The notes below the pieces were generated by a model, which worked only from the letters and a program-made list of their open reading frames with translations, had not been told where the DNA came from and ran no database searches. This document shows, piece by piece, positions 1 to 9,316 of a stretch of DNA of 64,000 bases. The number at the start of each line of letters is the position of its first letter. The stretch's first letter is position 1. Origin of the DNA: Ferrovaceae bacterium (GTDB taxonomy: Bacteria; Pseudomonadota; Gammaproteobacteria; Burkholderiales; Ferrovaceae); contig DAICZS010000002.1 of NCBI GenBank assembly GCA_027311025.1, positions 62,001 to 126,000 on the forward strand. Direction: 5' to 3'. The translations under genes and the position numbers were made by a program.

Positions 1-263
1 CTCAGGGTCGGGCTGGAACCAAACGTGATCAGGTTATTGCTGCAGTATGATAAAGCCACATTTTGAGCAGTCGTTGTGCCATCAGAGGCTCCGCCGCCCG
101 TCACAGCGACTACACCAGCCCGAGCACCTTCTCTTGCAGCATTTGTTATGATGGCTTGGTCGTACATCATGGTGCCGTACTCCACTGTCCCAAACAGAAC
201 AAGGAGTAGCAGAGGAAGAACCAGTGCTAACTCTACAGCGGCGGAGCCAGATTGGTTTTTCAT
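1..263 (-). CDS. TadE-like pseudopilin, 3' end cut by window edge
   Basis: Reading the minus strand from an ATG at 263-261 gives an open frame running off the left edge. The N terminus is M-K-N-Q-S-G then SAAVELALVLPLLLLVLFG, a TadE/TadF-type pseudopilin signature: a short basic leader, a Gly/Ser prepilin-peptidase site (G6/S7), Glu at mature position +5 (E11), and a hydrophobic helix, followed by ITNAAREGARAG. TadE proteins are processed by TadV and act in Flp pilus assembly. The gene is divergent from the tad operon and shares its 200-bp upstream region. The missing part and any tadF/tadG partner would lie left of the window. Family call is strong; the exact member is not certain. Confidence 0.8.
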   Translation of the reverse strand, partial: MKNQSGSAAVELALVLPLLLLVLFGTVEYGTMMYDQAIITNAAREGARAGVVAVTGGGASDGTTTAQNVALSYCSNNLITFGSSPTL

Positions 264-466
264 GTTACTTTAACCCTTGACACATTTATGGGAAATTGTA
301 GCATTAGTCGCAGCAGCTCTTAATAAAATTTTAATTTAGATGTTTTAAAAAAAGTGCGTTATTTCATGATTTATATGATATAAATAGCAACAGGGTACTC
401 TACTAGATCGTGTGTAAGGTTAAATCGTAGTAGGCTGTACTCAAATTTCTGACAAAGGAGACTTCA
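264..466. promoter_or_regulatory. Divergent promoter region between tadE-like gene and flp
   Basis: This AT-rich 203-bp gap separates the tadE-like gene (minus) from flp (plus). A -10-like TATGAT (374-379) overlapping TATAAA (379-384) is the best plus-strand candidate, but no good -35 precedes it. A TTGACA at 277-282 also exists without a convincing -10. An imperfect inverted repeat, CTACTA (400-405) with TAGTAG (428-433), lies in the probable flp leader and could form a hairpin or an operator. The flp Shine-Dalgarno AAAGGAG is at 454-460. Promoter assignment is inference from consensus only. Confidence 0.35.
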
Positions 467-637
467 ATGAATGCTGCACTTCAAAAAATTAAGCAATTCT
501 GTAAATCTGAAAAAGGCGTTACAGCAATTGAGTATGCTCTGATAGCAGCACTTATTGCTGTGGCGATTATTGCTGGCGTTAAGACTTTGGGTACTGGGAT
601 AAGCTCGGAGTTCACCAGCATTGGCACTGTAATTTAA
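467..637 (+). CDS. flp: Flp-type pilin
   Basis: This 56-residue prepilin is the major subunit of the Flp/Tad pilus. It starts at ATG 467, seven bases after a strong AAAGGAG. The leader ends at G17, followed by VTAIEYALIAALIAVAII, the Flp signature with Glu/Tyr at mature positions +5/+6. Cleavage by TadV would leave a 39-residue, mostly hydrophobic mature pilin. It heads the tad operon, as usual, with a prepilin peptidase gene next. The family is unmistakable. Only one flp copy is visible, where many tad loci have several. Confidence 0.93.
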   Translation: MNAALQKIKQFCKSEKGVTAIEYALIAALIAVAIIAGVKTLGTGISSEFTSIGTVI

Positions 638-693
638 GTCCAACACGGTCTTCGAAATCAGGGCTGGACTGCATCAATCACAACTATATTTCC

Positions 694-1134
694 TTGAGTC
701 TCTTGTTCGCGGTATTGCTCATCGCGGCATACACTGACTTAATGGAGCGTAGAATCCCAAACCAATTGCTGGTGGTTGGTTTGGGCCTTGCTGTTTTGAT
801 GTCTTTGTTGATGCGATCCATGCCCTTTTCAGATGTGTTGACGGGATGGCTGGTGGGGCTGCTGGTGTTTTTGCCTTTCTATGTCCTATCTGCAATGGGT
901 GCCGGGGATATAAAGCTGATGTCCGTTGTGGGAGCCTTTGTAGGCGTCAAAGGCGTTTTGTTATGCGCACTCTTCACCGCCTTGACAGGTGGAGTACTCG
1001 CCCTGATTTTTGCGTTGTCCCGGACGAGAAGCCAACTACCTTATGCACTAGCTATCCTAGCAGGAGTGGCTGTATTTATTTCTTGCAGCCTCTTCAATCC
1101 GGCATTTTTGAATCTTTCACTTCAGGGTCTCTAG
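694..1134 (+). CDS. tadV: Flp prepilin peptidase (TadV/CpaA, A24 family)
   Basis: This is an integral-membrane aspartic peptidase that cleaves the Flp leader and the TadE pseudopilin leader. With the TTG start at 694 it has 146 residues. The two catalytic aspartates are visible: D15 in AAYTDLMERRIPN and D72 in the MGAGDIKLM motif (GxGD). Several hydrophobic segments fit the minimal A24 fold without the methyltransferase domain of PilD. No ATG lies near the N terminus; TTG 694 gives the canonical start, and CTG 664 in frame is the only close alternative. It lies between flp and cpaB, the standard tad order. Confidence 0.88.
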   Translation: MSLLFAVLLIAAYTDLMERRIPNQLLVVGLGLAVLMSLLMRSMPFSDVLTGWLVGLLVFLPFYVLSAMGAGDIKLMSVVGAFVGVKGVLLCALFTALTGGVLALIFALSRTRSQLPYALAILAGVAVFISCSLFNPAFLNLSLQGL

Positions 1135-1138
1135 TGAA

Positions 1139-1924
1139 ATGGCTAAATACAGAGCTGTTATTTTATTGCTTCTGTCCCTGATTATCAGTGCCGTAGCAGT
1201 ATGGGCTGCCGTTCAATGGATGAACCGCCAAGTAGAAAACCGCACGGCTACAAAAACTATCAAACTTGTAGTTGCGTCCACAAATATTGCGCCTGGCTTA
1301 AGGTTAACTCCTGATCTTCTTAAAGCAGTAGATTGGCCCGCCCAAAGCCTGGTTGCAGGCAGCTTTTCTGAAGTTCAGCCATTACTCAACCGAATATCTA
1401 ATGTCAGCCTGTCTATGGGCGAACCGATCGTTGAGCAAAAATTAGCTCCTGTAGGAAGCAAAGCTGGTTTATCGGCACTAATTACTCCTGGGATGCGTGC
1501 GGTTTCAGTTCGGGTCAATGATGTCGCTGGCGTTTCTGGATTTGCGTTACCCGGCAACCATGTGGACGTCATGGTTAACTTGCAGGATGATCAAAATCGA
1601 CCTATTTCAAAAATCGTACTCCAGCAAATCATGGTCTTGGCTGTGGCTCAGGATGCTGCTGTAAAGGATGATGTCAAGGCGAAAGTGGTAAACACTGTCA
1701 CGCTTGAGGTCACGCCGCTACAGGCTGAAAAGCTGGATTTGGCGAGAAGCATAGGGAATTTGAGTCTGGTTCTGCTTAACCAAGTGGACAAAACCTCGGT
1801 ATCCACCCCCGGGGTTCATAAACTAGAACTGCTTGATCTTCCGAGATCAACACCCTATAAGTCTGCCGGGGGGGGCATAGAAATTATTCGTGGTACTGCT
1901 CATGCCACGGCTTCAGCTAATTGA
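1139..1924 (+). CDS. cpaB: Flp pilus assembly protein CpaB/RcpC
   Basis: A 261-residue protein with one N-terminal membrane anchor (about residues 6-27, [18 protein letters not shown]) and a periplasmic part. The region [24 protein letters not shown] is a typical SAF (antifreeze/flagellar FlgA-like) domain, followed by the RcpC domain with [28 protein letters not shown]. CpaB/RcpC associates with the secretin and is thought to gate or stabilise the outer-membrane channel. The stop overlaps the start region of the secretin gene, so the two are probably translationally coupled. Confidence 0.9.
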   Translation: MAKYRAVILLLLSLIISAVAVWAAVQWMNRQVENRTATKTIKLVVASTNIAPGLRLTPDLLKAVDWPAQSLVAGSFSEVQPLLNRISNVSLSMGEPIVEQKLAPVGSKAGLSALITPGMRAVSVRVNDVAGVSGFALPGNHVDVMVNLQDDQNRPISKIVLQQIMVLAVAQDAAVKDDVKAKVVNTVTLEVTPLQAEKLDLARSIGNLSLVLLNQVDKTSVSTPGVHKLELLDLPRSTPYKSAGGGIEIIRGTAHATASAN

Positions 1925-1932
1925 GCGCTATC

Positions 1933-3225
1933 ATGAAAAATCTATTCTCACTGCTATGCCTCTCATTTTTTCTGACAGGACCAGCGAGGTCTGCACAAAC
2001 GGAAAATGTACTTGGTTCACCTCGCTCGGACATAGTAAACGTCACCCAAGGTAAATCCGTACGCATTCCGACCGAATCTGATTTAGTACGAGTTTCGGTT
2101 GGTAATCCAGAGATTGCAGATGTGAGTCTCGTACGAAAAAGGGAAGTGTTCCTGCTCGGAAAAAAAATCGGCAGCACGAACATTTATCTGTGGACCCGAG
2201 ACAACCATATGATCATGATGGATGCTATTGTCTCCATTGATGTAGTCGGTTTACGTGAAAAACTGACAGAGTTAATGCCTGCCGAAAATGCAATTAAAGT
2301 GAGTGCAGCAGGTGAGTCCTACGTTTTAAGCGGACAAGTTGCCGATGCAGTGGCAGTGCGACAGGCCGTAGTGCTGGCGGAACAGTATGGTGGAAAGAAA
2401 GTAATCAACATGCTGGCGACTCAGGAAGTAGCCCAGGTGCTTCTTGAGGTCAAGGTTGCTGAAGTCAATAAAACCATAGATGATAAACTTGGGGCAAGTG
2501 GGTTATGGAGCGGAGATTCCGGTTCAAATCTTGGCCTAAACAGCGCATTTTCCTCGGGATCTGCTGGAAGTATCACGATGGGGAAATTAGCGAAACGTGG
2601 CTCAATGATTCTTGATGCAGAGATTAATGATGGCCGTGCCAAGATTTTGGCCGAGCCCAACATTGTAGCTATCAGTGGTCAAGAGGCATCGTTTCTGGCA
2701 GGTGGGAAAATCTATATTCCAATTCCACAGACCACAGGAATTGGACCACCAATGGTGACGCTCCAGGAAGAAGAATTTGGTATCGCACTGAAATTTCTAC
2801 CCACTGTTCTTAACGGTGGAAAAATTAACCTGCGCGTGAGCCCTGAAGTTTCTGAATTGTCTGCTACAGGAACGACTTTGGGTACAGGGGGTAGTCTCTC
2901 CGTGATTCCAACAATTACCACTCGCCGTGCCTCAACAACTGTAGAGCTTAATGATGGCCAGAGCCTTGCCATAGGTGGACTTATTAAAAATAATGTGTCT
3001 GAGGCTGCCAAGGCATTTCCTGGCTTAGGAGAAATCCCCATTCTGGGCGCACTATTTCGCAGCAGCGAGTTTCAGAGCGACCGTACAGAGCTTGTTTTTG
3101 TCATAACACCCCACATTATCAAGCCATCTGATAACAAATTGCCGCTACCGACGGACAATTTTACGACTCCATCAAGGTCTGAATTCCAGTTGGAAGGTAA
3201 AATGGAAGGAGAGAAACGGCAATGA
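1933..3225 (+). CDS. cpaC: Tad secretin (RcpA/CpaC)
   Basis: Outer-membrane secretin through which the Flp pilus emerges. I place the start at ATG 1933, because it gives a clean signal peptide ([21 protein letters not shown]); an in-frame TTG at 1921 overlaps the cpaB stop and would add four residues. The N-terminal part holds the pilus/BON-like domain ([21 protein letters not shown]). The C-terminal ~200 residues form the secretin beta domain, with [21 protein letters not shown] and the terminal [15 protein letters not shown] and PILGALFRS motifs. Length (430 residues) is normal for CpaC. Its stop overlaps the next start by 4 bp. Confidence 0.92.
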   Translation: MKNLFSLLCLSFFLTGPARSAQTENVLGSPRSDIVNVTQGKSVRIPTESDLVRVSVGNPEIADVSLVRKREVFLLGKKIGSTNIYLWTRDNHMIMMDAIVSIDVVGLREKLTELMPAENAIKVSAAGESYVLSGQVADAVAVRQAVVLAEQYGGKKVINMLATQEVAQVLLEVKVAEVNKTIDDKLGASGLWSGDSGSNLGLNSAFSSGSAGSITMGKLAKRGSMILDAEINDGRAKILAEPNIVAISGQEASFLAGGKIYIPIPQTTGIGPPMVTLQEEEFGIALKFLPTVLNGGKINLRVSPEVSELSATGTTLGTGGSLSVIPTITTRRASTTVELNDGQSLAIGGLIKNNVSEAAKAFPGLGEIPILGALFRSSEFQSDRTELVFVITPHIIKPSDNKLPLPTDNFTTPSRSEFQLEGKMEGEKRQ

Positions 3226-3542
3226 ACCCCCTGATAAAGCTGCTTGCGTCAGCCTCGTGCTTTTCGATTGTTTTGGGAGGTTGTACTGCACGCCAATATG
3301 ACATGGATTCGTCTATGGGTATTGCCGTCCACGAAAATCTCGCTGCACAAATCGCAAACCCGAATGGCACGCCCCCAACAGGTCCGCAAGGTCTTGCTGG
3401 CGGTCCTTCCAAGGCAGTCATGGATCGCTATGTCAACTCCTTCATGACGCCCCCACCGCCCGCAAATGCGTTTTCGATCGGTCTGGGATCGGGTGGGGGG
3501 CTTGCGACTTCCGCACCTGCATCTTCCGGAACTGCACCGTAG
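3222..3542 (+). CDS. Small lipoprotein of the tad operon (CpaD-like remnant or analogue)
   Basis: A 106-residue protein with a signal peptide ending in the lipobox LGGC (Cys21), hence a probable outer-membrane lipoprotein. After it comes [17 protein letters not shown], resembling the short conserved segment of CpaD/RcpB-type pilus lipoproteins (a G-x-AV-x-N-x-A-x-QI-x-NP pattern), then [11 protein letters not shown] and a Pro/Gly/Ser/Ala-rich tail. True CpaD is about twice this length, so this is a minimal version or an unrelated functional substitute. It starts inside the secretin stop (ATGA) and precedes tadZ, exactly where cpaD sits in many loci. Function is inferred from position and the motif. 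Confidence 0.72.
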   Translation: MNPLIKLLASASCFSIVLGGCTARQYDMDSSMGIAVHENLAAQIANPNGTPPTGPQGLAGGPSKAVMDRYVNSFMTPPPPANAFSIGLGSGGGLATSAPASSGTAP

Positions 3543-3569
3543 GTGGTGTGTGTCGTGTAAAATTGCCTG

Positions 3570-4751
3570 ATGAAAATCACAGTACTTTCCGGTAATTCCT
3601 CCGCCCAGAACCTCAAAAGCATTCTGGATGAAAAGTGCCGCAGTGACCAGGTCGTCGTTCTTGAGCAGGCTGGCAACAAACTCAATATTGATGCCTACGA
3701 TGTGACACAGGCGGACCTTTTGATCCTGGACTGTCCTGATATCCAACAATTGGATTGGTCAGCAGTGGAAATGTTCAACCTCAGGCACCCGCAGTCCACT
3801 ACCGTCCTGATTTGCCGTGGAGACCTTGAACAAGTTCTGGTTCAGGCCATGCGCGTTGGGGTACGGGATATTCTCAGCGGCTCTGAGGTACAGGATCGTC
3901 TCCCGGAGGTCATTGAGCGAGCGAGAATACGTCTGGCAGCTTCTGCTGGGAATCGTTCGCTTGGAAAGATTCTAATTTTCATTCCCTGCAAGGGCGGTAG
4001 CGGCACATCCTTCATAGCCAGCAATCTGGCATATGTCTTGGGTGAAGTTCACCATAAACGAGTGCTTTTAGTCGATCTGGATCTACAGTTTGGCGATGCC
4101 TCATTTTACATCACTGATATCGATAACGGCCGTAGTCTTGGAGATGTAGTTCGGAAGACTGATCTCGATGGTCAAATGCTGGAATCCGCTTGTATACAGG
4201 TTGGAAAAAATACCTGGTTGTTACGTGCACCTCATAATCCAGAGCAGTCTGTGGGAATTACACCGGATCAGGTAGACAATATTCTGACAATTGCATCCCG
4301 ACACTTTGATTTCATTTGTGTTGATCTGGAACGAACATTAGACCCGCTTTCATTAAGGGCCATGGATCGTTCTGACCTTATTTTTCCGATCATGCAAACT
4401 GTGTTGCCATACGTACGCGGCGCACAGCGCCTTCAAAGAACCTTTCGGGCATTACACTATCCGGTGTCAAAAATTCGTCTGATTGCCAATCGTCAAGGTA
4501 AGTCAGATGACTTGGCACTTCCCAAGATTGAGGAAGCGCTGCAGACAAAATTTTATATGCAGTTGCCTAATGATTTCCCCAATGCAAGTGCTTCCATAAA
4601 TTCCGGTAAGCCGTTGTACGATATCTCCCCTGAAGGTCCATTGACCAATGCATTGATTCAGTGGGCGGATCAACTCCTAGGTGTTTCTAAGTCCAAACTT
4701 AATTCAACAACCAGCTCAGTTTGGCAGCGCATTTCGACTATATTTAAATAA
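3570..4751 (+). CDS. tadZ: Pilus localisation ATPase TadZ/CpaE
   Basis: A 393-residue ParA/MinD-superfamily protein that places the Tad machine in the cell. Residues 1 to about 125 form an atypical receiver-like domain (ILDCPDIQQLDW, TVLICRGDLEQVLVQAMRVGVRDILS). The ATPase domain follows, with a deviant Walker A PCKGGSGTSFIASNLA (about 140-155): the signature Lys is kept, but the usual second Lys of GKT/S is replaced by Thr, as is common in CpaE/TadZ. VLLVDLDLQFGDASFYI is the A' motif and FICVDLERTLDPLSLRAMD the Walker B region. It lies between the lipoprotein and tadA. Confidence 0.9.
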   Translation: MKITVLSGNSSAQNLKSILDEKCRSDQVVVLEQAGNKLNIDAYDVTQADLLILDCPDIQQLDWSAVEMFNLRHPQSTTVLICRGDLEQVLVQAMRVGVRDILSGSEVQDRLPEVIERARIRLAASAGNRSLGKILIFIPCKGGSGTSFIASNLAYVLGEVHHKRVLLVDLDLQFGDASFYITDIDNGRSLGDVVRKTDLDGQMLESACIQVGKNTWLLRAPHNPEQSVGITPDQVDNILTIASRHFDFICVDLERTLDPLSLRAMDRSDLIFPIMQTVLPYVRGAQRLQRTFRALHYPVSKIRLIANRQGKSDDLALPKIEEALQTKFYMQLPNDFPNASASINSGKPLYDISPEGPLTNALIQWADQLLGVSKSKLNSTTSSVWQRISTIFK

Positions 4752-4781
4752 CCGCTGCTCTTGGCAATCTGCGAGGGAACT

Positions 4782-6140
4782 ATGTCGTTGCGTGAGCTTT
4801 TAAACACATCAAATGTACAGTCGGCTGCAGAGCAGAGTGAATCGCTCGTTTCTGACGCAAATCGATTAGATGCTATTGCAATCCGCCTAAAATCTGAAAT
4901 TCATCTTGAGCTCCTCAAAAAATTTGACTTGTCTATTATGGACAAGATTTCAAGTGAGGAATTACGCCAGAGACTTGCGACGTTTGTCGATGAAGCCATC
5001 AAAGAAAAAAATCTTGGCTTGAACGAAAATCAGCGCAAATTATTAATAACTTCAATTCAAAATGAAGTCATGGGGCTTGGTCCTCTTGAGCCGCTTCTGG
5101 CTGATAACACGGTCTCCGATATTCTTGTCAACGGGCCTCACGTGGTTTATGTTGAACGGCGAGGGAAGCTGGAACTAACAAATATTCGTTTCACCGATGA
5201 TGAGCATCTTCTGAGAATAATTGAGAAAATTGTTTCTCGCATTGGAAGACGCGTTGATGAATCAAGTCCAATGGTAGATGCGCGTTTACCTGATGGTTCC
5301 CGAGTTAATGCCATTATCGCTCCACTGGCATTGGACGGACCATCTTTGTCGATTCGAAGGTTTTCTGCCGTCCCGCTGGGCGTAGACGAACTTGTGGAAT
5401 ACGGTTCCATGACTCGTGACATGGCAATGATGATAGCGGCCATGGTTAAATCCAAGACGAATCTGATTGTTTCCGGTGGGACAGGAAGTGGAAAAACAAC
5501 GATGCTCAATCTCATGTCCGGATTCATACCGGATGATGAGCGTATTGTCACAATTGAAGATGCTGCCGAGTTGCGTTTGCAGCAACCACACGTTGTTCGT
5601 CTTGAAACGCGGCCACCAAATATCGAAGGCGAAGGCGAAATAAATCAACGTGCACTAATCAAGAACAGCTTGCGCATGAGACCTGACCGAGTGATTGTTG
5701 GTGAAGTTCGAGGAGCTGAGGTGCTTGATATGCTTCAAGCTATGAACACTGGCCATGAAGGGTCCATGGCGACAATTCACGCAAATACAGCGAGAGATGC
5801 GTTGACGCGTCTTGAAAACATGGTTGGTATTTCTGGATTGAATCTACCGGTTCGCCCACTTCGGCAACAAATTGTTTCGGCGCTTACAGCCATCATTCAG
5901 GTATCTCGTTTGAGCGATGGAAAGCGCAAGGTAGTCAGCATTCTTGAAATAACGGGAATGGAGGGGGATATGATTTCTACCCAGGAAATATTCCAATTTC
6001 AGCAAACAGGTGTTGGTACTGATGGAACTGTACAGGGCCGTTTCAGGGCGACAGGAATACGTCCAAAATTTGCGGAGAAGCTTGCGGCACGCGGTACACC
6101 TTTGCCCGATTATCTGTTCGATCCAAGTCGTCACGCTTGA
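4782..6140 (+). CDS. tadA: Tad secretion ATPase TadA/CpaF
   Basis: Hexameric cytoplasmic ATPase that powers Flp pilus assembly (type II/IV secretion ATPase family). I choose ATG 4782 over an upstream in-frame TTG at 4761, because GAGGGA (4773-4778) lies just before it. Motifs: SDILVNGPHVVYVERRGKL in the N-terminal domain, Walker A SGGTGSGKTTMLN (near residue 230), the Asp box with IEDAAELRL, Walker B-type MRPDRVIVGEVRGAEVLDML (near 305) and the His box GHEGSMATIHANT. Length (452 residues) is typical. It is followed 9 bp later by tadB. Confidence 0.93.
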   Translation: MSLRELLNTSNVQSAAEQSESLVSDANRLDAIAIRLKSEIHLELLKKFDLSIMDKISSEELRQRLATFVDEAIKEKNLGLNENQRKLLITSIQNEVMGLGPLEPLLADNTVSDILVNGPHVVYVERRGKLELTNIRFTDDEHLLRIIEKIVSRIGRRVDESSPMVDARLPDGSRVNAIIAPLALDGPSLSIRRFSAVPLGVDELVEYGSMTRDMAMMIAAMVKSKTNLIVSGGTGSGKTTMLNLMSGFIPDDERIVTIEDAAELRLQQPHVVRLETRPPNIEGEGEINQRALIKNSLRMRPDRVIVGEVRGAEVLDMLQAMNTGHEGSMATIHANTARDALTRLENMVGISGLNLPVRPLRQQIVSALTAIIQVSRLSDGKRKVVSILEITGMEGDMISTQEIFQFQQTGVGTDGTVQGRFRATGIRPKFAEKLAARGTPLPDYLFDPSRHA

Positions 6141-6149
6141 AGAACTATC

Positions 6150-7121
6150 ATGGATAACTGGGCATATTCGATTCTCATTCTCGCATTTTTGGGATTGTTT
6201 GGCTTGATTGAATCTGTCATCATGCTTTGGAACGGTTGGAATAGGACCAACGTCAAAAAGCTTAAACAGCGTTTGCAAATTATTTCCGGGGAAATCCCTG
6301 AAATCAAGACCAGACGCCTTAAAAGAGGCGCTTTTAGCGAGAATGCCTCGCTTGACCGTTTCTTGAAAAAGTTTCAGAAACTGGACTCGCTTGATAGGTT
6401 ATTGCGCCAGGCAGATCAGCCCTATTCAGTTGCGCAAGTTTTATCAGCTTCAGCCGGCTTTTGTTTACTCGCCATGATTTTGACCTCTGCAGCGGACTCA
6501 AACCTCATAATGATAATTCTGGCCCCTGTTATTGCTGCGGTTTTACCGTTAATAATTTTACGGGTTCTCAGAAGTTCTAGAATGAAAAAGCTGGAAATTC
6601 AATTACCAGACGCACTTGACCTTTTAGGACAATCCATGAGGGCAGGGCATGCATTTTCCAGTGCGCTAAGAATGGTTGGTGTAGAGGGGCCTGAGCCCAT
6701 TGCCACAGAGTTTCGCATGACTTCAGATGAAATTAGTTTTGGTTCATCCATACGGGAGGGGATCGTAAATCTGGCTAATCGCGTGGATAGTATGGATATG
6801 CGCTACTTTGCTTTGGCAGTTCTAATACAAAGTGAAACTGGCGGCAATCTCAGCAATTTGATGCTCGATCTTTCAAAATTGATTCGTGAACGACTGAAAT
6901 TACGACGTGCTGTAAAGGTTATGGCGGCTGAAGGACGCTTGTCCGGGTGGATCCTTGGCCTACTGCCCTTCGGATTTGCAGGGATGATGGCAATTTTGAA
7001 TCCTGGGTATCTCAGTTTTTTCTGGATGGATCCTAGTGGTTGGCCTATCGTAAAGGTGATGGCGACGCTGCTGATTACGGGTGTTATCTGGATCAGAAAC
7101 ATTACAAATATTCGGGTATGA
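6150..7121 (+). CDS. tadB: Tad inner-membrane platform protein TadB
   Basis: A 323-residue GspF-family protein. It has an N-terminal membrane segment (YSILILAFLGLFGLIESVIML), a hydrophobic pair around residues 90-140, the cytoplasmic GspF helical domain (LPDALDLLGQSMRAGHAFSSALRMV and IQSETGGNLSNLMLDLSKLIRERLKLRR) and two C-terminal membrane helices. TadB pairs with TadC to form the inner-membrane base driven by TadA. The order tadA-tadB-tadC is invariant in tad loci. The gap to tadC is 14 bp. Confidence 0.92.
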   Translation: MDNWAYSILILAFLGLFGLIESVIMLWNGWNRTNVKKLKQRLQIISGEIPEIKTRRLKRGAFSENASLDRFLKKFQKLDSLDRLLRQADQPYSVAQVLSASAGFCLLAMILTSAADSNLIMIILAPVIAAVLPLIILRVLRSSRMKKLEIQLPDALDLLGQSMRAGHAFSSALRMVGVEGPEPIATEFRMTSDEISFGSSIREGIVNLANRVDSMDMRYFALAVLIQSETGGNLSNLMLDLSKLIRERLKLRRAVKVMAAEGRLSGWILGLLPFGFAGMMAILNPGYLSFFWMDPSGWPIVKVMATLLITGVIWIRNITNIRV

Positions 7122-7135
7122 GGAAGCATTAAGTC

Positions 7136-8107
7136 ATGCCATCAATTTCATTTTTGCTTTTTCTCGTGATTGGCTTACTCTTAGTCCTTGGTTTTACAGG
7201 CTTGATGCTATTCAAATTGTTTATTCCATCCGCAAATCGCAGATTGAAAAAAATGGTGGAGGAGGAGCGTCGTAATTATGGAGACGAGGGCTCATCTTTT
7301 GAACAGGCAGGTCAGTATATTACAGGGAAGTTAAAGCCACTTGCTCGCCTTTCTGCTCCTGAAGGACCTTGGGATGTTTCCCCGTTTCGCATGAAACTGA
7401 TGGCAGCCGGCTACCGCAGCCCATCTGCGGGTATGGCTTATCTAGGACTTAAAACTTTTTTAACTTTTATTTTTCCTATACTTTTTCTTATTCTGTCGGC
7501 GATTATTAAATTCTCTCTGGACTCGACAGAAATGGTGCTCTATATACTTGCATGTTCTGCATTTGGCTATCTCTTGCCAAATTTTGTTCTGTCAATTATG
7601 GTTTCGAAACGACGCCGTGAACTTTACGAGAATTTCCCTGATGCCTTGGATCTTATGCGAATTTGTATAGAAGCTGGGTTATCACTTGACGTGGCGATTT
7701 CCAGAGTAGGGGAGGAGATGCGCATTAGAAGCAAGGCTCTCTCCGATGAGTTCATGCTTGTTGTTCTTGAACAAAGAGCAGGCTCCGCTCGTAGTATGGC
7801 ACTAAATAACCTAGCAATGAGAGTTGGCATAAAGGATATCGACGCGCTCGTGTCAACATTGGTTCAAGCCGACAAATTTGGCACCAGCATTTTAGACTCC
7901 CTAAAAGTGCACTCAGAAAATTTCAGATTATCACGGCGACTCAGAGCTGAAGAGCAGGCTGCAAAAATTCCAACGAAAATCTTATTGCCATTAATTACTT
8001 GTATTTTCCCATTGTTGTTCATTTTGATTCTGGGGCCAGCCATAGGCAACATTCGACATGCAATGAATGGAGAGTCTCCCACTCCTGAGAGTGAACAAAT
8101 CCCCTGA
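7136..8107 (+). CDS. tadC: Tad inner-membrane platform protein TadC
   Basis: The second GspF-type platform protein, 323 residues. The conserved core FPDALDLMRICIEAGLSLDVAISRV and LVSTLVQADKFGTSILDSLKVHSENFRLSRRLRAEEQAAKIPTK (split here: VQADKFGTSILDSL, RLRAEEQAAKIPTKILLPL) matches TadC. Hydrophobic helices occur at the N terminus, near residues 100-150 and at the C terminus. It is the last recognisable tad gene on the plus strand; the next frame, a GT87 glycosyltransferase, starts 12 bp later, suggesting one transcript. Confidence 0.92.
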   Translation: MPSISFLLFLVIGLLLVLGFTGLMLFKLFIPSANRRLKKMVEEERRNYGDEGSSFEQAGQYITGKLKPLARLSAPEGPWDVSPFRMKLMAAGYRSPSAGMAYLGLKTFLTFIFPILFLILSAIIKFSLDSTEMVLYILACSAFGYLLPNFVLSIMVSKRRRELYENFPDALDLMRICIEAGLSLDVAISRVGEEMRIRSKALSDEFMLVVLEQRAGSARSMALNNLAMRVGIKDIDALVSTLVQADKFGTSILDSLKVHSENFRLSRRLRAEEQAAKIPTKILLPLITCIFPLLFILILGPAIGNIRHAMNGESPTPESEQIP

Positions 8108-8119
8108 GGGCGACTTCTT

Positions 8120-9316
8120 GTGTCAATAAAGCGGTATAGCCATTGGCTTAACCCTAGGCGTCTACGCCTCTACACGAGAACCATGGCTTTGGTTTTTACA
8201 ATCCTCTTATTTGGCCTGATATTTCATTCAAATGTAGTGAGCCCGGATGGTATTTCTCTAGGGTTTGATTTCAGCGTCTTTTGGAGCGCATCTCATCTGG
8301 CTTTACTTGGCCATCCTGAAGATGCGTATCAACTAGTAAAATTGCACAGCGTTATTCACACAATCAACCCATCGGTAAAAGAAGGTTCATATGGATGGTT
8401 TTACCCCCCGAATTACTTTCTAATCATCGCTCCTCTCGCTTACATTCCTTATCTTGTTTCTTACCTGTTGTTTATCAGCTTAACACTTTTTGCATACCTG
8501 TTTGTCGTTCACAGGATATATGCAAATCCCGAGGGCCTATGGTGTCTCGCTGGGTTTTCAGGCTTATGGGATAACCTAGTAACAGGTCAAAATGGTTTTT
8601 TGACTGCGGCTATTGCGGGTGGCTCGCTTCTTCTTATAGACAAACGCCCAGTAATAGCCGGCATGTTAATTGGAATTCTCTCCATAAAGCCTCAACTTAT
8701 CCTTCTTTTCCCAATCGCTTTGGTTGCTTCTAAAGCATGGAAAACACTTATCGTGGCCATCCTTACCAGTGCGCTATCATTAGCCGCCTCAACAATGCTA
8801 TTTGGCGTGGTAACTCTGGAGTCATGGGTGAGGAGCATTGATCTGGCAAGATCCCTTCTTGAATTTGGTGGAACGCATTTTTGGATGCGAGTGCCAACCG
8901 TTTTTTCATTTCTACATTTATTGGGTATACCGCTTCAGTGGGCTTATCTTGCGCACTTCTTTGTCGCTGCTATGGTAGCAACATCAATATGGATAACCTG
9001 GAAGAGCACTGTGGAACCTGAATTGCGAAATGCTGCACTCATAACAGGTTCATTGCTGATCAGTCCGTACATTCTGATCTACGATCTGACATGGCTTGCG
9101 CTTCCAATTGCCTGGATGTCAAAGATTGGAATAGAGCGGGGTTGGTTGCGCTGGGAGATTGAGACTCTAATCCTTGCCTGGCTGTTGCCCGCAATGATGC
9201 TGCTTATCGCGAAGTTTGCGCCATTCCAGGTTGCACCTTGGGTGTTACTGACATTGTTAATCCTGATCCTAAGGCGGACCAGCTCTTACAACAAGCAGAT
9301 GATTGCATATTCATGA
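8120..9316 (+). CDS. GT87-family (DUF2029) polytopic glycosyltransferase, paralogue 1
   Basis: A 398-residue multi-pass membrane protein with GTG start 8120 after a GAGGG (8106-8110). It belongs to the DUF2029/GT87 group of GT-C enzymes, which use polyprenyl-phosphate sugars on the periplasmic side. Conserved blocks shared by all four paralogues here: SHWLNPRRL, GFDFSVFWSASHLALLGH (D50 in the first periplasmic loop is the likely catalytic acid of the GT-C fold), GSYGWFYPPNYFLI, TGQNGFLTAAIAGG, IKPQLILLFPIALV and SPYILIYDLTWLALPIAWM. The acceptor is unknown. Its 12-bp distance from tadC suggests a link to the pilus. Confidence 0.8.
   Translation: MSIKRYSHWLNPRRLRLYTRTMALVFTILLFGLIFHSNVVSPDGISLGFDFSVFWSASHLALLGHPEDAYQLVKLHSVIHTINPSVKEGSYGWFYPPNYFLIIAPLAYIPYLVSYLLFISLTLFAYLFVVHRIYANPEGLWCLAGFSGLWDNLVTGQNGFLTAAIAGGSLLLIDKRPVIAGMLIGILSIKPQLILLFPIALVASKAWKTLIVAILTSALSLAASTMLFGVVTLESWVRSIDLARSLLEFGGTHFWMRVPTVFSFLHLLGIPLQWAYLAHFFVAAMVATSIWITWKSTVEPELRNAALITGSLLISPYILIYDLTWLALPIAWMSKIGIERGWLRWEIETLILAWLLPAMMLLIAKFAPFQVAPWVLLTLLILILRRTSSYNKQMIAYS

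Noticed and set aside
76-273. 65-residue plus-strand open frame at the left edge
   Set aside because: It is the complement of a clear TadE-type pseudopilin start on the minus strand.
9238-9312. N-terminal extension of GT87 paralogue 2 from TTG 9238 (and similarly GTG 10440 for paralogue 3)
   Set aside because: The extension overlaps the preceding gene and is not shared by the paralogues; ATG codons in ATGA overlaps at 9313 and 10494 restore the common N terminus.
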